Positions 6,742 to 12,687 are shown, numbered from the stretch's first letter. The stretch: DNA of 12,687 nucleotides from an uncultured Clostridia bacterium (GCA_937897215.1 CALCBQ010000100.1:1-12687); one strand, 5' to 3'. Notes: generated by a model not told the origin, from the sequence alone. A program made the numbers and translations.

Positions 6742-7410
6742 ATGAAACTAGATAGTCGTCTTATGGGTATTGCCAATTTAGTGCGAAAAGATAAATTCTT
6801 TGCAGATATCGGTACAGACCACGCGTATCTTCCTGTTTATCTTGTTGAAAAAGGCATTATAAATCGTGCTATTGCTGCCGATTTGCGTGTCGGTCCACTT
6901 GACAATGCCAAAGAAACTGTTGTTTCACATAACTTAACCCATAAAATAGAACTTCGTCTATCTGATGGATTAGACAATTTCATTGAAAACGAAGTAGAAG
7001 AAATTGCAGTTGCTGGTATGGGTGGTTTACTTATATCATCATTTATTGAGCGTACAAATTGGCTTAAAAATAGTGATATTCACTTGATTTTACAACCAAT
7101 GACTCATATTGAAGAACTGCGAAAAACTCTATTTGACAACGGCTTTATCATCGATAACGAAGTTGTTGCAGAAGATGGAGATAAACTTTACATAATTATT
7201 AGTGCATATTATTATGGCGACGCAACTGCATACACTGACCTTGACTTGATTGTAGGCAGATTGTCTGCAAATCATGATGATTTATCAAAAAAATATCTTG
7301 CAAAGATTTATACAAAGTACAACAAAAAACTTGTAGCACTTCAAAAAGCACAAGTAGAATGTGCAGATTTAGAAAAAATAGTAGGGGAGTTGAGTAAATG
7401 GCAACAGTAA
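6742..7410 (+). CDS. trmK: tRNA (adenine(22)-N(1))-methyltransferase TrmK
   Basis: This 222-residue SAM-dependent enzyme methylates N1 of A22 in the D-loop region of certain tRNAs. The Rossmann motifs appear in order: FADIGTDHAYLP (20-31) for SAM binding, D47-L-R-V-G-P as the acidic ribose contact, LSDGLD (73-78), and IAVAGMGG (88-95), followed by LILQPM (115-120) at the usual catalytic strand. The C-terminal 50 residues are helical and probably coiled coil, as in TrmK. The start is ATG at 6742, five bases after AGAGGTGA; an in-frame GTG at 6733 lies inside that site and is rejected. It overlaps the Nif3-family gene by 13 bp, the same gene pair as yqfN-yqfO in B. subtilis. The SAM it uses is made by MetK, encoded in this window. 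Confidence 0.94.
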   Translation: MKLDSRLMGIANLVRKDKFFADIGTDHAYLPVYLVEKGIINRAIAADLRVGPLDNAKETVVSHNLTHKIELRLSDGLDNFIENEVEEIAVAGMGGLLISSFIERTNWLKNSDIHLILQPMTHIEELRKTLFDNGFIIDNEVVAEDGDKLYIIISAYYYGDATAYTDLDLIVGRLSANHDDLSKKYLAKIYTKYNKKLVALQKAQVECADLEKIVGELSKWQQ

Positions 7411-8141
7411 AAGAAATTTATAACTATATTGATTCAATCGCACCTTTTAATACACAAGAAGAATGGGATAATTCAGGACTTCTTGTTGGTAATGAAAACG
7501 CTGAAGTTAATAAAATCCTTTTTGCACTTGATGCTACAACTGATGTTATAAATCAAGCAGTTGAATATGGTGTAGATTTAATAATTACTCATCATCCCGT
7601 TATTTTTAAACCAGTATCAAATGTTTTAAGTGATAGTTTGACTTATAAACTTATTAATAACAACATCAGCATAATATGTGCCCACACAAATTATGATAAA
7701 GCAATTGATGGGGTTAATGATATTCTTTGCAAAACTGTTGGATTTAAAAATTTTACTAAAGTTGAAAATACTTGTCTTAATATTGGTAGTTTTGAAAAAG
7801 AAATATCAGTAAAAAACTTTGTAAATCATATTAAAAATGTGCTTGGTGGTGTTGTAAGATATAACTTTCTTCCAAAAGATATTAAAAATATTGCAGTATG
7901 TAGTGGTTCAGGTAGTGATTATTTAACACTTGCAAAAGAACTGGGCTGTGATGCACTTCTTACAGGAGATGCTTCTCATCACGCATTTTTAGATGCAGAT
8001 GAAATGGGTATAGTTTTAGTTGCTTCAGGTCATTTTGAGACAGAAAATCTTGCAATTGAGCCACTTATGAATAAAATTAAAGATAAGTTTAACATTACTT
8101 GTGAATTAGCAATGCAAGAATCACCAATTATTACGATTTGA
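7398..8141 (+). CDS. Nif3-like dinuclear metal center protein (DUF34)
   Basis: This 247-residue protein belongs to the Nif3/YqfO/YbgI family, whose members form hexameric toroids with a dinuclear metal site in each subunit. The expected ligands are present: H65-H66 in ITHHPVIF, D100 in HTNYD, and H212 and E216 in GHFETE near the C-terminus. It is the short form: the PII-like domain inserted in the middle of B. subtilis YqfO (about 370 residues) is absent. The biochemical role is unsettled; members have been proposed as GTP cyclohydrolase-like enzymes or metal chaperones. The ATG at 7398 has AGGGGAG eight bases upstream and lies within the end of trmK, so the two are translationally coupled. 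Confidence 0.93.
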   Translation: MATVKEIYNYIDSIAPFNTQEEWDNSGLLVGNENAEVNKILFALDATTDVINQAVEYGVDLIITHHPVIFKPVSNVLSDSLTYKLINNNISIICAHTNYDKAIDGVNDILCKTVGFKNFTKVENTCLNIGSFEKEISVKNFVNHIKNVLGGVVRYNFLPKDIKNIAVCSGSGSDYLTLAKELGCDALLTGDASHHAFLDADEMGIVLVASGHFETENLAIEPLMNKIKDKFNITCELAMQESPIITI

Positions 8142-8149
8142 GAGGATTT

Positions 8150-9901
8150 ATGGCATTAGACGGAATTACATTAGGGTTAGTAAAAAAAGAGCTTGAGTGT
8201 TATTTAATAGGCTCTAAAATTGATAAAGTGCATCAACCATCAAAAAATGAGTTGGTGTTTATTATGCGTACCCGAAATGGTGCTTACAGACTATATCTTT
8301 CTTGTGATGGTCAAAGTCCAAGAGTCCATATGACTCGTTATAACCTTGAAAATCCAAAAGTACCACCAATGCTTTGTATGTTACTTCGCAAAAGACTTTC
8401 AGGTGCAACTTTAACAAATATCAAACAAGTGCAAAATGATAGAATTCTTATTTTTGAGTTTGACGGCACAACTGATATTGGCGATAAAACTAAATATTAT
8501 GTAATTTGTGAAATTATGGGGCAACGAAGCAATATAATTTTCTGCGATATTGATTACAAAATAATTGATGCAGTTAAAAGAATTGATGAAGAAAAATCTT
8601 CAGTTCGTGAAATATTGCCGGGACTTAAATATGAGTTGCCACCAATACCAGATAAATTTGATGTTGTAACAGATAATACAGCAAATATAGTTGAAGCAAT
8701 ACTCAATAAACCTGAAAAAATGCTTTCAAAAGCAATTCTTGATGCGGTTGAAGGTGTTTCTCCAATTGTAAGTCGCGAAATTGCTTACAGAACGGTTTTC
8801 GGGGATAAACAAGTAGGTCTATTACTTGATATTGAAAAAGAACGCTTATTAGCAGAAATTGAAACAATTAAAAGTGAAATTTTTGAAAACAAGTTTTTTA
8901 TGCTTTCATCTGTTGATAATGTGCCATTTGATTTTTCGTTTGCTGATATAAGGCAATACGGAACTACTTTAATCAAAAAAGAATATGACTCCATTTCTGA
9001 ATTGCTTGACGATTTTTATTTTGAAAAAGACAGAATTAACCGTACTAAGAGAAAAGCATCTGATTTGTTCAAAATTATTAATAACGCAGTTGAACGTACA
9101 TCAAGAAAAATAAATAATCGACGCCTTGAATTAGAAAAAAGTGAAAATCGTGAGCAGTTGCGCATCTTCGCAGAACTTATCACTGCAAATCAGTATAGAT
9201 TATTAGAAAAATCATCAGTTTATACCGTTGAAAACTATTATGATAATTGCAACACTGTGGATATTCCTGTAAATCCTGCTTTAACTGCACAACAAAATGC
9301 ACAGAGGTATTTTAAGGAATATAAAAAAGCTGCCAATGCAGAAAAGTTGTTGCATAACCTTATTGAAGAAGGGGAGCAAGAGTTAATTTATCTTGATACT
9401 GTTCTTGATAATTTAACACGCGCAATTTCTGACCGTGAAATTAGCGAAATTCGTGAAGAACTTGAAAAAGGCGGTTATGTAAAATTAAAAAAAGGCAATA
9501 AACAGAAAAAAGAAAAACCTTTACCGCCAATTGAATTCAAATCAAGCGATGGCTTTACAATACTTGTTGGTCGTAATAATGTGCAAAACGATATTCTTAC
9601 ACTTAAGACTGCAAAGAATTATGATATGTGGTTGCATGTGCAGAAACATGCGGGCTCGCATGCTGTAATTATTGCAGATAAGAAAGAGATTACTGAAACT
9701 GCCATCTATGAGGCGGCGTGTATTGCGGCTTATCACAGTAAGGCAAAAGATTCATCGTCGGTTGCAGTAGATTATACGCTTGTTAAAAATGTCAAAAAGC
9801 CTGCAGGTGCAAAACCAGGCAAAGTTATTTATAACACATACAATACGATTTATGTTACTCCTAAAAAAGAACTGATAGAAAAACTAAAAATAAATGAATA
9901 A
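8150..9901 (+). CDS. rqcH: RqcH (Rqc2/NEMF homologue), ribosome quality control NFACT protein
   Basis: This 583-residue protein binds 50S subunits that carry stalled peptidyl-tRNA and recruits Ala-tRNA to add C-terminal alanine tails, marking the peptide for ClpXP. Older annotations call it fibronectin-binding protein FbpA. The NFACT-N domain begins with the typical MALDGI and has D97-R98 in QNDRIL, the Asp-Arg pair needed for Ala tailing. The middle (about 290-420) is charged helix and coiled coil. The C-terminal NFACT-R domain contains D492-M-W-L-H-V and GSHAVI. The length is normal. The ATG at 8150, closely preceded by GAGAGG, gives the conserved N-terminus; a TTG at 8138 would add four residues and overlap the ribosome binding site. 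The stop of the Nif3-family gene is 8 bp upstream, so it is the third gene of a trmK-nif3-rqcH operon. Confidence 0.96.
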   Translation: MALDGITLGLVKKELECYLIGSKIDKVHQPSKNELVFIMRTRNGAYRLYLSCDGQSPRVHMTRYNLENPKVPPMLCMLLRKRLSGATLTNIKQVQNDRILIFEFDGTTDIGDKTKYYVICEIMGQRSNIIFCDIDYKIIDAVKRIDEEKSSVREILPGLKYELPPIPDKFDVVTDNTANIVEAILNKPEKMLSKAILDAVEGVSPIVSREIAYRTVFGDKQVGLLLDIEKERLLAEIETIKSEIFENKFFMLSSVDNVPFDFSFADIRQYGTTLIKKEYDSISELLDDFYFEKDRINRTKRKASDLFKIINNAVERTSRKINNRRLELEKSENREQLRIFAELITANQYRLLEKSSVYTVENYYDNCNTVDIPVNPALTAQQNAQRYFKEYKKAANAEKLLHNLIEEGEQELIYLDTVLDNLTRAISDREISEIREELEKGGYVKLKKGNKQKKEKPLPPIEFKSSDGFTILVGRNNVQNDILTLKTAKNYDMWLHVQKHAGSHAVIIADKKEITETAIYEAACIAAYHSKAKDSSSVAVDYTLVKNVKKPAGAKPGKVIYNTYNTIYVTPKKELIEKLKINE

Positions 9902-9940
9902 AAAAATTCTCCCTTGACTAATTTCAAGGGAGTTTTTCTT
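9900..9940. terminator. Bidirectional terminator after rqcH
   Basis: CTCCCTTGA (9909-9917) pairs perfectly with TCAAGGGAG (9924-9932) around the loop CTAATT. A T-run (9933-9937) follows on the plus strand and an A-run (9900-9906) precedes it, which becomes a T-run on the minus strand. It can therefore end both rqcH transcripts and those of the convergent DUF378 gene. Confidence 0.9.
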
Positions 9941-10152
9941 TATACTTCATCGCTAACTAAAATTTCGTTGTGTCTGAATAAAAGTGATAAGCACCAGATA
10001 CCTGCAAGAGCAACTAATGTATAAACAATTCTACTGATTATTGCAGATTGACCACCGAATAGCCAAGCTACAAGGTCAAATTGAAATAATCCAATTGCAC
10101 CCCAGTTGATAGCACCTATAACAACGAGAATTAAAGAAATTCTGTCAAGCAT
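9940..10152 (-). CDS. DUF378 small membrane protein
   Basis: This 70-residue protein has two transmembrane helices (about 4-22 and 36-56) and the DUF378 pattern: LVVIGAINWGAIGLF in the first helix, then FDLVAWLFG and a second helix with VALAGIW. The YuzA-like family is widespread in Firmicutes and its function is unknown. The ATG at 10152 is eight bases after AAGGAG; an in-frame GTG at 10161 overlaps that site and is unlikely. It lies 81 bp downstream of metK on the same strand with no convincing terminator between, so it may be partly co-transcribed with metK. A native promoter in the gap cannot be excluded. Confidence 0.9.
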   Translation of the reverse strand: MLDRISLILVVIGAINWGAIGLFQFDLVAWLFGGQSAIISRIVYTLVALAGIWCLSLLFRHNEILVSDEV

Positions 10153-10233
10153 TATATTCACTCCTTAATATCAATATGTTTTTACCTGCACAGATATTAT
10201 GAGTAAAAATATTTGCTTTATGCGATTTTTTTA

Positions 10234-11430
10234 TTAGTTAATTTTTGCTTTTTCTTTTAAAATTTCAACTTTATCAGTCTTTTCCCACATTACATCACAG
10301 TCAGTTCTTCCCACATGACCGTATGCTGCAAGTTGTTTATAGATAGGGTTGCGAAGTTTAAGTTTATCAATAATTGCAGCAGGGCGAAGGTCGAATACCT
10401 CGTTGATAATGTCGCCAAGTACTGAATCCTTAAGAACACCTGTACCAAATGTATCAACCATTACTGAAACAGGTTTTGCAACACCAATAGCATAAGCTAA
10501 CTGAATTTCGCATTTTTTAGCAAGACCGGCAGCAACAACATTCTTTGCAACATAACGTGCAGCATAAGCGGCTGAACGGTCAACTTTTGTTGGGTCTTTA
10601 CCTGAGAATGCACCGCCGCCGTGGCGTGAATAACCGCCGTATGTATCAACAATAATCTTACGACCTGTAAGACCAGAGTCGCCCATAGGACCACCAATTA
10701 CAAATCTGCCTGTTGGGTTGATAAAATATTTTGTTTCAGCATCCAATAACTCTGCTGGCAGAACTGGTGCAAATACATATTTTTTGATATCAGCATGAAT
10801 CTGTTCCTGTGTCACATCTTCGCTGTGCTGTGTAGATAATACAACAGCATCCAGACGTGCCGGTTTGCCGTTTTCATCATATTCTACGGTTACCTGTGTT
10901 TTTCCGTCCGGACGAAGGTAAGTAAGTGTTCCGTTTTTACGAACTTCTGTCAGACGAAGTGCTAATTTGTGTGCTAAGGAAATTGCATATGGCATCAGTT
11001 CCGGTGTTTCGTTAGAAGCGTAACCAAACATCATACCCTGGTCTCCGGCACCGATTGCTTCAATTTCTTCTTCGCTCATACGGTTTTCTTTTGCTTCTAA
11101 AGCCTTGTTAACACCCATTGCGATATCTGTAGACTGTTCGTCAATTGCTGTAATGACTGCACAGTTGTCAGCATCAAAGCCGAATTTACCTCTTGTATAA
11201 CCAATTTCGCGAATTGTTTCACGTACGATTTTCTGAATATCTACATAAGCATTCGTTGTAATTTCACCCATAACAAGTACAAGACCTGTTGTAGTTGCTG
11301 TTTCACATGCTACACGGCTGTTTGGGTCTGCTTCCATAATTGCATCTAAGATGGCATCTGAAATCTGGTCACAGATTTTGTCCGGATGTCCTTCTGTTAC
11401 GGACTCGGAAGTAAATAAAAATTTCTCCAT
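10234..11430 (-). CDS. metK: S-adenosylmethionine synthetase (methionine adenosyltransferase)
   Basis: This 398-residue enzyme makes SAM from methionine and ATP in the cytosol, working as a tetramer. Visible motifs are H15-P-D-K18 (ATP site), the hexapeptide region GAGDQGMMFGYA (127-138) and the P-loop-like GGGAFSGKDP (271-280), all intact. The length is typical. The ATG at 11430 follows AAGGAG (11439-11444 on the plus strand). Expression is controlled by the SAM-I riboswitch upstream. Codon use is not uniform: by hand, the N-terminal part (to about residue 232) has Leu as 8 TTA, 5 CTT, 4 CTG, 1 TTG and Pro as 4 CCG of 8, whereas the C-terminal part has 8 CTT, 2 TTA, no CTG and no CCG, like the neighbouring ileS. 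This points to a mosaic gene. Confidence 0.98.
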   Translation of the reverse strand: MEKFLFTSESVTEGHPDKICDQISDAILDAIMEADPNSRVACETATTTGLVLVMGEITTNAYVDIQKIVRETIREIGYTRGKFGFDADNCAVITAIDEQSTDIAMGVNKALEAKENRMSEEEIEAIGAGDQGMMFGYASNETPELMPYAISLAHKLALRLTEVRKNGTLTYLRPDGKTQVTVEYDENGKPARLDAVVLSTQHSEDVTQEQIHADIKKYVFAPVLPAELLDAETKYFINPTGRFVIGGPMGDSGLTGRKIIVDTYGGYSRHGGGAFSGKDPTKVDRSAAYAARYVAKNVVAAGLAKKCEIQLAYAIGVAKPVSVMVDTFGTGVLKDSVLGDIINEVFDLRPAAIIDKLKLRNPIYKQLAAYGHVGRTDCDVMWEKTDKVEILKEKAKIN

Positions 11431-11461
11431 GGTTCATTCTCCTTTTCTTTGTTGTTGAAAG

Positions 11462-11490
11462 TAAAAACAGGTCCGCTTATGCGGACCTGG
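11462..11490 (-). terminator. Intrinsic terminator of the metK SAM-I riboswitch
   Basis: On the minus strand CAGGTCCGC and GCGGACCTG (11481-11489 and 11468-11476) form a perfect 9-bp stem with loop ATAA, followed by a run of five T (11463-11467). It is the expression platform: it forms when SAM stabilises the aptamer and stops transcription before metK. Confidence 0.92.
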
Positions 11491-11511
11491 TGATTTCATA
11501 AATTCCAAATC

Positions 11512-11608
11512 CTCTTATTGTTCGATTACTCGCTCAGGCTGGCACCTTCCGATGTCGGGGTTGCCGTGGTTTCATAGATCCTTTTATCTCCGCCACTCTG
11601 AATAAGAG
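11512..11608 (-). promoter_or_regulatory. SAM-I (S-box) riboswitch aptamer of metK
   Basis: The minus-strand leader matches the S-box. P1 is formed by CTCTTATT (11601-11608) and AATAAGAG (11512-11519), which are exactly complementary. Between them come the conserved TATGAAACCACGGCAACC (about 11558-11575) of the P3/J3-4 core and GGTGCCAG (11539-11546). The antiterminator is visible too: GGATTTGG (11505-11512) can pair along all eight positions, two as G-U, with CCAGGTCC (11483-11490), the 5' arm of the terminator. SAM binding should favour P1 and the terminator, switching metK off. Confidence 0.94.
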
Positions 11609-11639
11609 AGTTCTTTCTCTGTTCATTTGATACGTGGGT

Positions 11640-11668
11640 ATTTTATTATATGCACTATTAGATGTCAA
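11640..11668 (-). promoter_or_regulatory. Predicted metK promoter
   Basis: A perfect TTGACA -35 box (11663-11668) and TAAAAT -10 box (11640-11645) are separated by exactly 17 bp on the minus strand. Transcription would start near 11633, about 25 nt before the first strand of riboswitch helix P1. This is a strong constitutive promoter, consistent with control by the riboswitch alone. Confidence 0.8.
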
Positions 11669-11708
11669 GGGGATTCGTGCTTTTTCCAGTAAATTCAAGT
11701 ATTTTTAT

Positions 11709-11993
11709 TTATCGGATTTGTATATCCAGTTCCTTTCCCAGACAATGCACTACCTTTATCAAAAAATCCAAACTTGGATTATAATTTCCGCTCTCCAGTC
11801 TGGAAATATTTGACTTTTGTGTTCCTACTCTTTTCGCCAATTCCGCCTGTGTCATATTTTGTTCTTTTCTGGCATCTATAATCTGCGAAATAATTGCATA
11901 ACGGGGTTTTAATCTTTCATATTCTTTTGAAAAATCTTCATCCTTTAGTAGATGTTTCTTCACATCTAAAAAAGTCATTCCTACACTATTCAT
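11709..11993 (-). CDS. HigA-like antitoxin, XRE-family helix-turn-helix protein
   Basis: This 94-residue protein is the antitoxin of the type II module with the adjacent toxin gene. The XRE/Cro-CI helix-turn-helix spans about residues 46-85: MTQAELAKRVGTQKSNISRLESGNY is cut here into its two helices, MTQAELAKRVG and KSNISRLESG, followed by NPSLDFLIKVVHCLG. The N-terminal 40 residues probably bind the toxin. The ATG at 11993 has AGGAGG shortly upstream; a longer frame to 12035 lacks a good site. It overlaps the toxin's end by 8 bp, giving translational coupling. The order toxin first, antitoxin second is that of higBA. It should bind the operator before the toxin gene and repress its own operon; a gene symbol is withheld because HigA assignment rests on order and fold only. 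Confidence 0.9.
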   Translation of the reverse strand: MNSVGMTFLDVKKHLLKDEDFSKEYERLKPRYAIISQIIDARKEQNMTQAELAKRVGTQKSNISRLESGNYNPSLDFLIKVVHCLGKELDIQIR

Positions 11994-12348
11994 GAACAGC
12001 CCTCCTCTTATAATCCTCCATATAACCTCTTGCACGTTCTATTTCATTTTTAGGAGTTTTCAAACTTTTCTTAATAAATCCATGCAATAATACATATTTA
12101 TTATCACAGTATGTAAAATAAAATACTCTAGCAATGTCTCTGGCAAATTTTATTCTTAATTCGTAAAGCCCTTTATTTTCTTTGCCTTTCATGGGCTTAA
12201 CATATGGCTCCCTTAAGTTACTTCCATGTTTTTCTAACAATTCAATGTCACTAAATGCCTTTGCTCTTAATTTAGGTTGTAATGACATCAAAAAATCCAA
12301 TACCGGAACCTTTCCATTTTCTTTTTTATAAAATTCTAAATTATAAAT
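11986..12348 (-). CDS. HigB-like toxin, RelE/ParE superfamily (phage Gp49-like)
   Basis: This is a Gp49/HigB-type toxin of the RelE fold. Such toxins cleave mRNA at the ribosome. Visible features are the N-terminal strand YNLEFYKKENGKVPVLDFL, LYELRIKF (61-68), RVFYF (74-78) and LLHGFIKKS (87-95), the usual pattern of the family. The N-terminal strand and GKVPVLDFL are family-typical but lie upstream of every ATG in frame: the first ATG is at 12288 and a TTG is at 12300. The codon in the expected start position is ATT at 12348, and AAGAAGG (12357-12363) sits eight bases before it, so I place the start there (120 residues). A TTG start at 12300, preceded by GGAAAGG, would give 104 residues lacking the first strand. 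It is followed by the antitoxin with an 8-bp overlap. Family assignment is firm; the start is uncertain. Confidence 0.85.
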   Translation of the reverse strand: MYNLEFYKKENGKVPVLDFLMSLQPKLRAKAFSDIELLEKHGSNLREPYVKPMKGKENKGLYELRIKFARDIARVFYFTYCDNKYVLLHGFIKKSLKTPKNEIERARGYMEDYKRRAVHE

Positions 12349-12370
12349 GAATAATACCTTCTTTCTTTTA

Positions 12371-12399
12371 AGTTATCATATGAGATAACCTCATGTCAA
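12371..12399 (-). promoter_or_regulatory. Predicted promoter and operator of the toxin-antitoxin operon
   Basis: On the minus strand a perfect TTGACA (12394-12399) is followed after 17 bp by ATAACT (12371-12376), a weaker -10 box. Overlapping the -10 box is the inverted repeat GTTATC-N6-GATAAC (12372-12377 and 12384-12389), a likely binding site for the dimeric antitoxin. Placement across the promoter fits autorepression. The leader would be only about 16 nt. Confidence 0.55.
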
Positions 12400-12415
12400 T
12401 ACACGTTTTTTATTC

Positions 12416-12442
12416 CTAATTGACCATTTTCATACTTAGCAT
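12416..12442 (-). other. Very short frame with a strong ribosome binding site
   Basis: On the minus strand AGAGGTGA precedes an ATG at 12442 by a proper spacing, but the frame encodes only MLSMKMVN before TAG. It lies just upstream of the toxin-antitoxin promoter. It may be a leader peptide, the remnant of a displaced gene, or chance. Confidence 0.25.
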
Positions 12443-12488
12443 CTTTTCACCTCTTCCTAAATAAATATTTTTTGTAAATGGGAAATTC

Positions 12489-12556
12489 TCAGCGAACTGC
12501 TGATAGGAACAAATGGCACATGCCATCGAACAATTCGATTATAGCATGTGCCATTT
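12489..12556. repeat. Long hairpin with adjacent small stem-loop, possible terminator or element end
   Basis: AAATGGCACATGC (12511-12523) pairs perfectly with GCATGTGCCATTT (12544-12556). Inside is a second perfect stem, ATCGAA/TTCGAT (12525-12530 and 12534-12539), with loop CAA. Next to it is a 5-bp stem-loop TCAGC/GCTGA (12489-12503). The flanking T-runs are short. It could end transcription of the gene entering from the right on the minus strand, or mark the edge of a mobile element. The region 12401-12605 otherwise holds no gene that I can support. Confidence 0.6.
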
Positions 12557-12605
12557 TAAGATTCAATAAATTAATTTTACGCTATGTCAATAACTACTGT
12601 TTATA

Positions 12606-12687
12606 TTATGTTATTTTCCTAAAATCAAGCTCCTTCAGTTCCTTAAGATATTCCATTCTTCTACTTTCAGAAATCTGATTAACAAAT
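12606..12687 (-). CDS. Possible 3' end of a gene entering from the right edge
   Basis: A minus-strand frame, open to the window edge, encodes 26 residues ending ESRRMEYLKELKELDFRKIT and stops with TAA at 12606-12608. The charged, helical composition looks like a real protein C-terminus, and the long hairpin 50 bp downstream is in the right place to be its terminator. The family cannot be told from so little, and chance is possible. Confidence 0.35.
   Translation of the reverse strand, partial: FVNQISESRRMEYLKELKELDFRKIT

Noticed and set aside
6733..6744. GTG at 6733 as the trmK start
   Set aside because: It lies inside the AGAGGTGA ribosome binding site; the ATG at 6742 gives the family-typical N-terminus MKLDSRL.
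10153..10233. Intrinsic terminator between metK and the DUF378 gene
   Set aside because: Only weak A/T-rich pairings (such as TTTTTAC with GTAAAAA over a long loop) are present, with no G/C-rich stem before a T-run.
11986..12300. Toxin as a 104-residue protein starting at TTG 12300
   Set aside because: It remains possible because GGAAAGG precedes it, but it omits the family-typical first strand encoded just upstream, so it was not chosen as the primary start.
12478..12678. Plus-strand open frame of 66 codons at the right end
   Set aside because: It runs through the long hairpin, has no ribosome binding site before its ATG and shows no protein-like pattern; the opposite strand offers a better partial gene.
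1..12687. CRISPR arrays, tRNA or rRNA genes, complete insertion sequences
   Set aside because: I saw no regularly spaced repeats, no cloverleaf with a conserved T-loop, no rRNA-like conserved stretches and no transposase gene.

Overview
The window looks like chromosome from a low-GC, endospore-forming Firmicute of the class Clostridia. The evidence is A+T-rich coding DNA with heavy CTT/GTT/GAA codon use, a clear SpoIIID sporulation regulator, AGGAGG-type ribosome binding sites, a SAM-I riboswitch before metK, the trmK-nif3 gene pair known from Firmicutes, and an RqcH-type NFACT protein. A DUF1858 protein suggests an anaerobe. A precise genus cannot be read from the sequence.

Layout. Positions 1-2413 (+) hold an unrecognised three-helix membrane protein, probably cut at its 5' end by the window edge, and then an FAD-dependent oxidoreductase of the geranylgeranyl reductase/FixC type. 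A bidirectional terminator separates it from a convergent low-molecular-weight tyrosine phosphatase (2429-2887, -). Divergent to that is spoIIID (2974-3225, +). From 3332 to 9901 (+) lies a translation and RNA block: ileS, a small DUF1858 protein, trmK (tRNA m1A22 methyltransferase), a Nif3-family protein and rqcH (ribosome quality control). A second bidirectional terminator ends this block. On the minus strand follow a DUF378 membrane protein (9940-10152) and metK (10234-11430). metK has a full SAM-I riboswitch leader and a consensus promoter. Upstream of metK, in the same direction, is a HigBA-like toxin-antitoxin pair (11709-12348). The right end has a long imperfect hairpin and what may be the 3' tail of another minus-strand gene.

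How the genes connect. The central block deals with tRNA charging, tRNA modification and rescue of stalled ribosomes. MetK makes the SAM that TrmK uses, and the SAM-I element shuts metK off when SAM is plentiful. The toxin-antitoxin pair is the only clearly accessory module.

Most notable points. (1) The isoleucyl-tRNA synthetase is type 2-like, and its class I HXGH signature is replaced by G-I-H-H. This swapped GXHH form has been linked to very strong mupirocin resistance. (2) The HigB-like toxin appears to start at an ATT codon: a ribosome binding site sits correctly before it, and the family-typical N-terminus lies upstream of the first ATG or TTG in frame. (3) Codon use changes sharply inside metK, suggesting a mosaic gene or a chimeric assembly. 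(4) The spoIIID ribosome binding site lies within a predicted hairpin and serves a TTG start. I found no wholly new multi-gene system. All coordinates and counts are from reading by eye.
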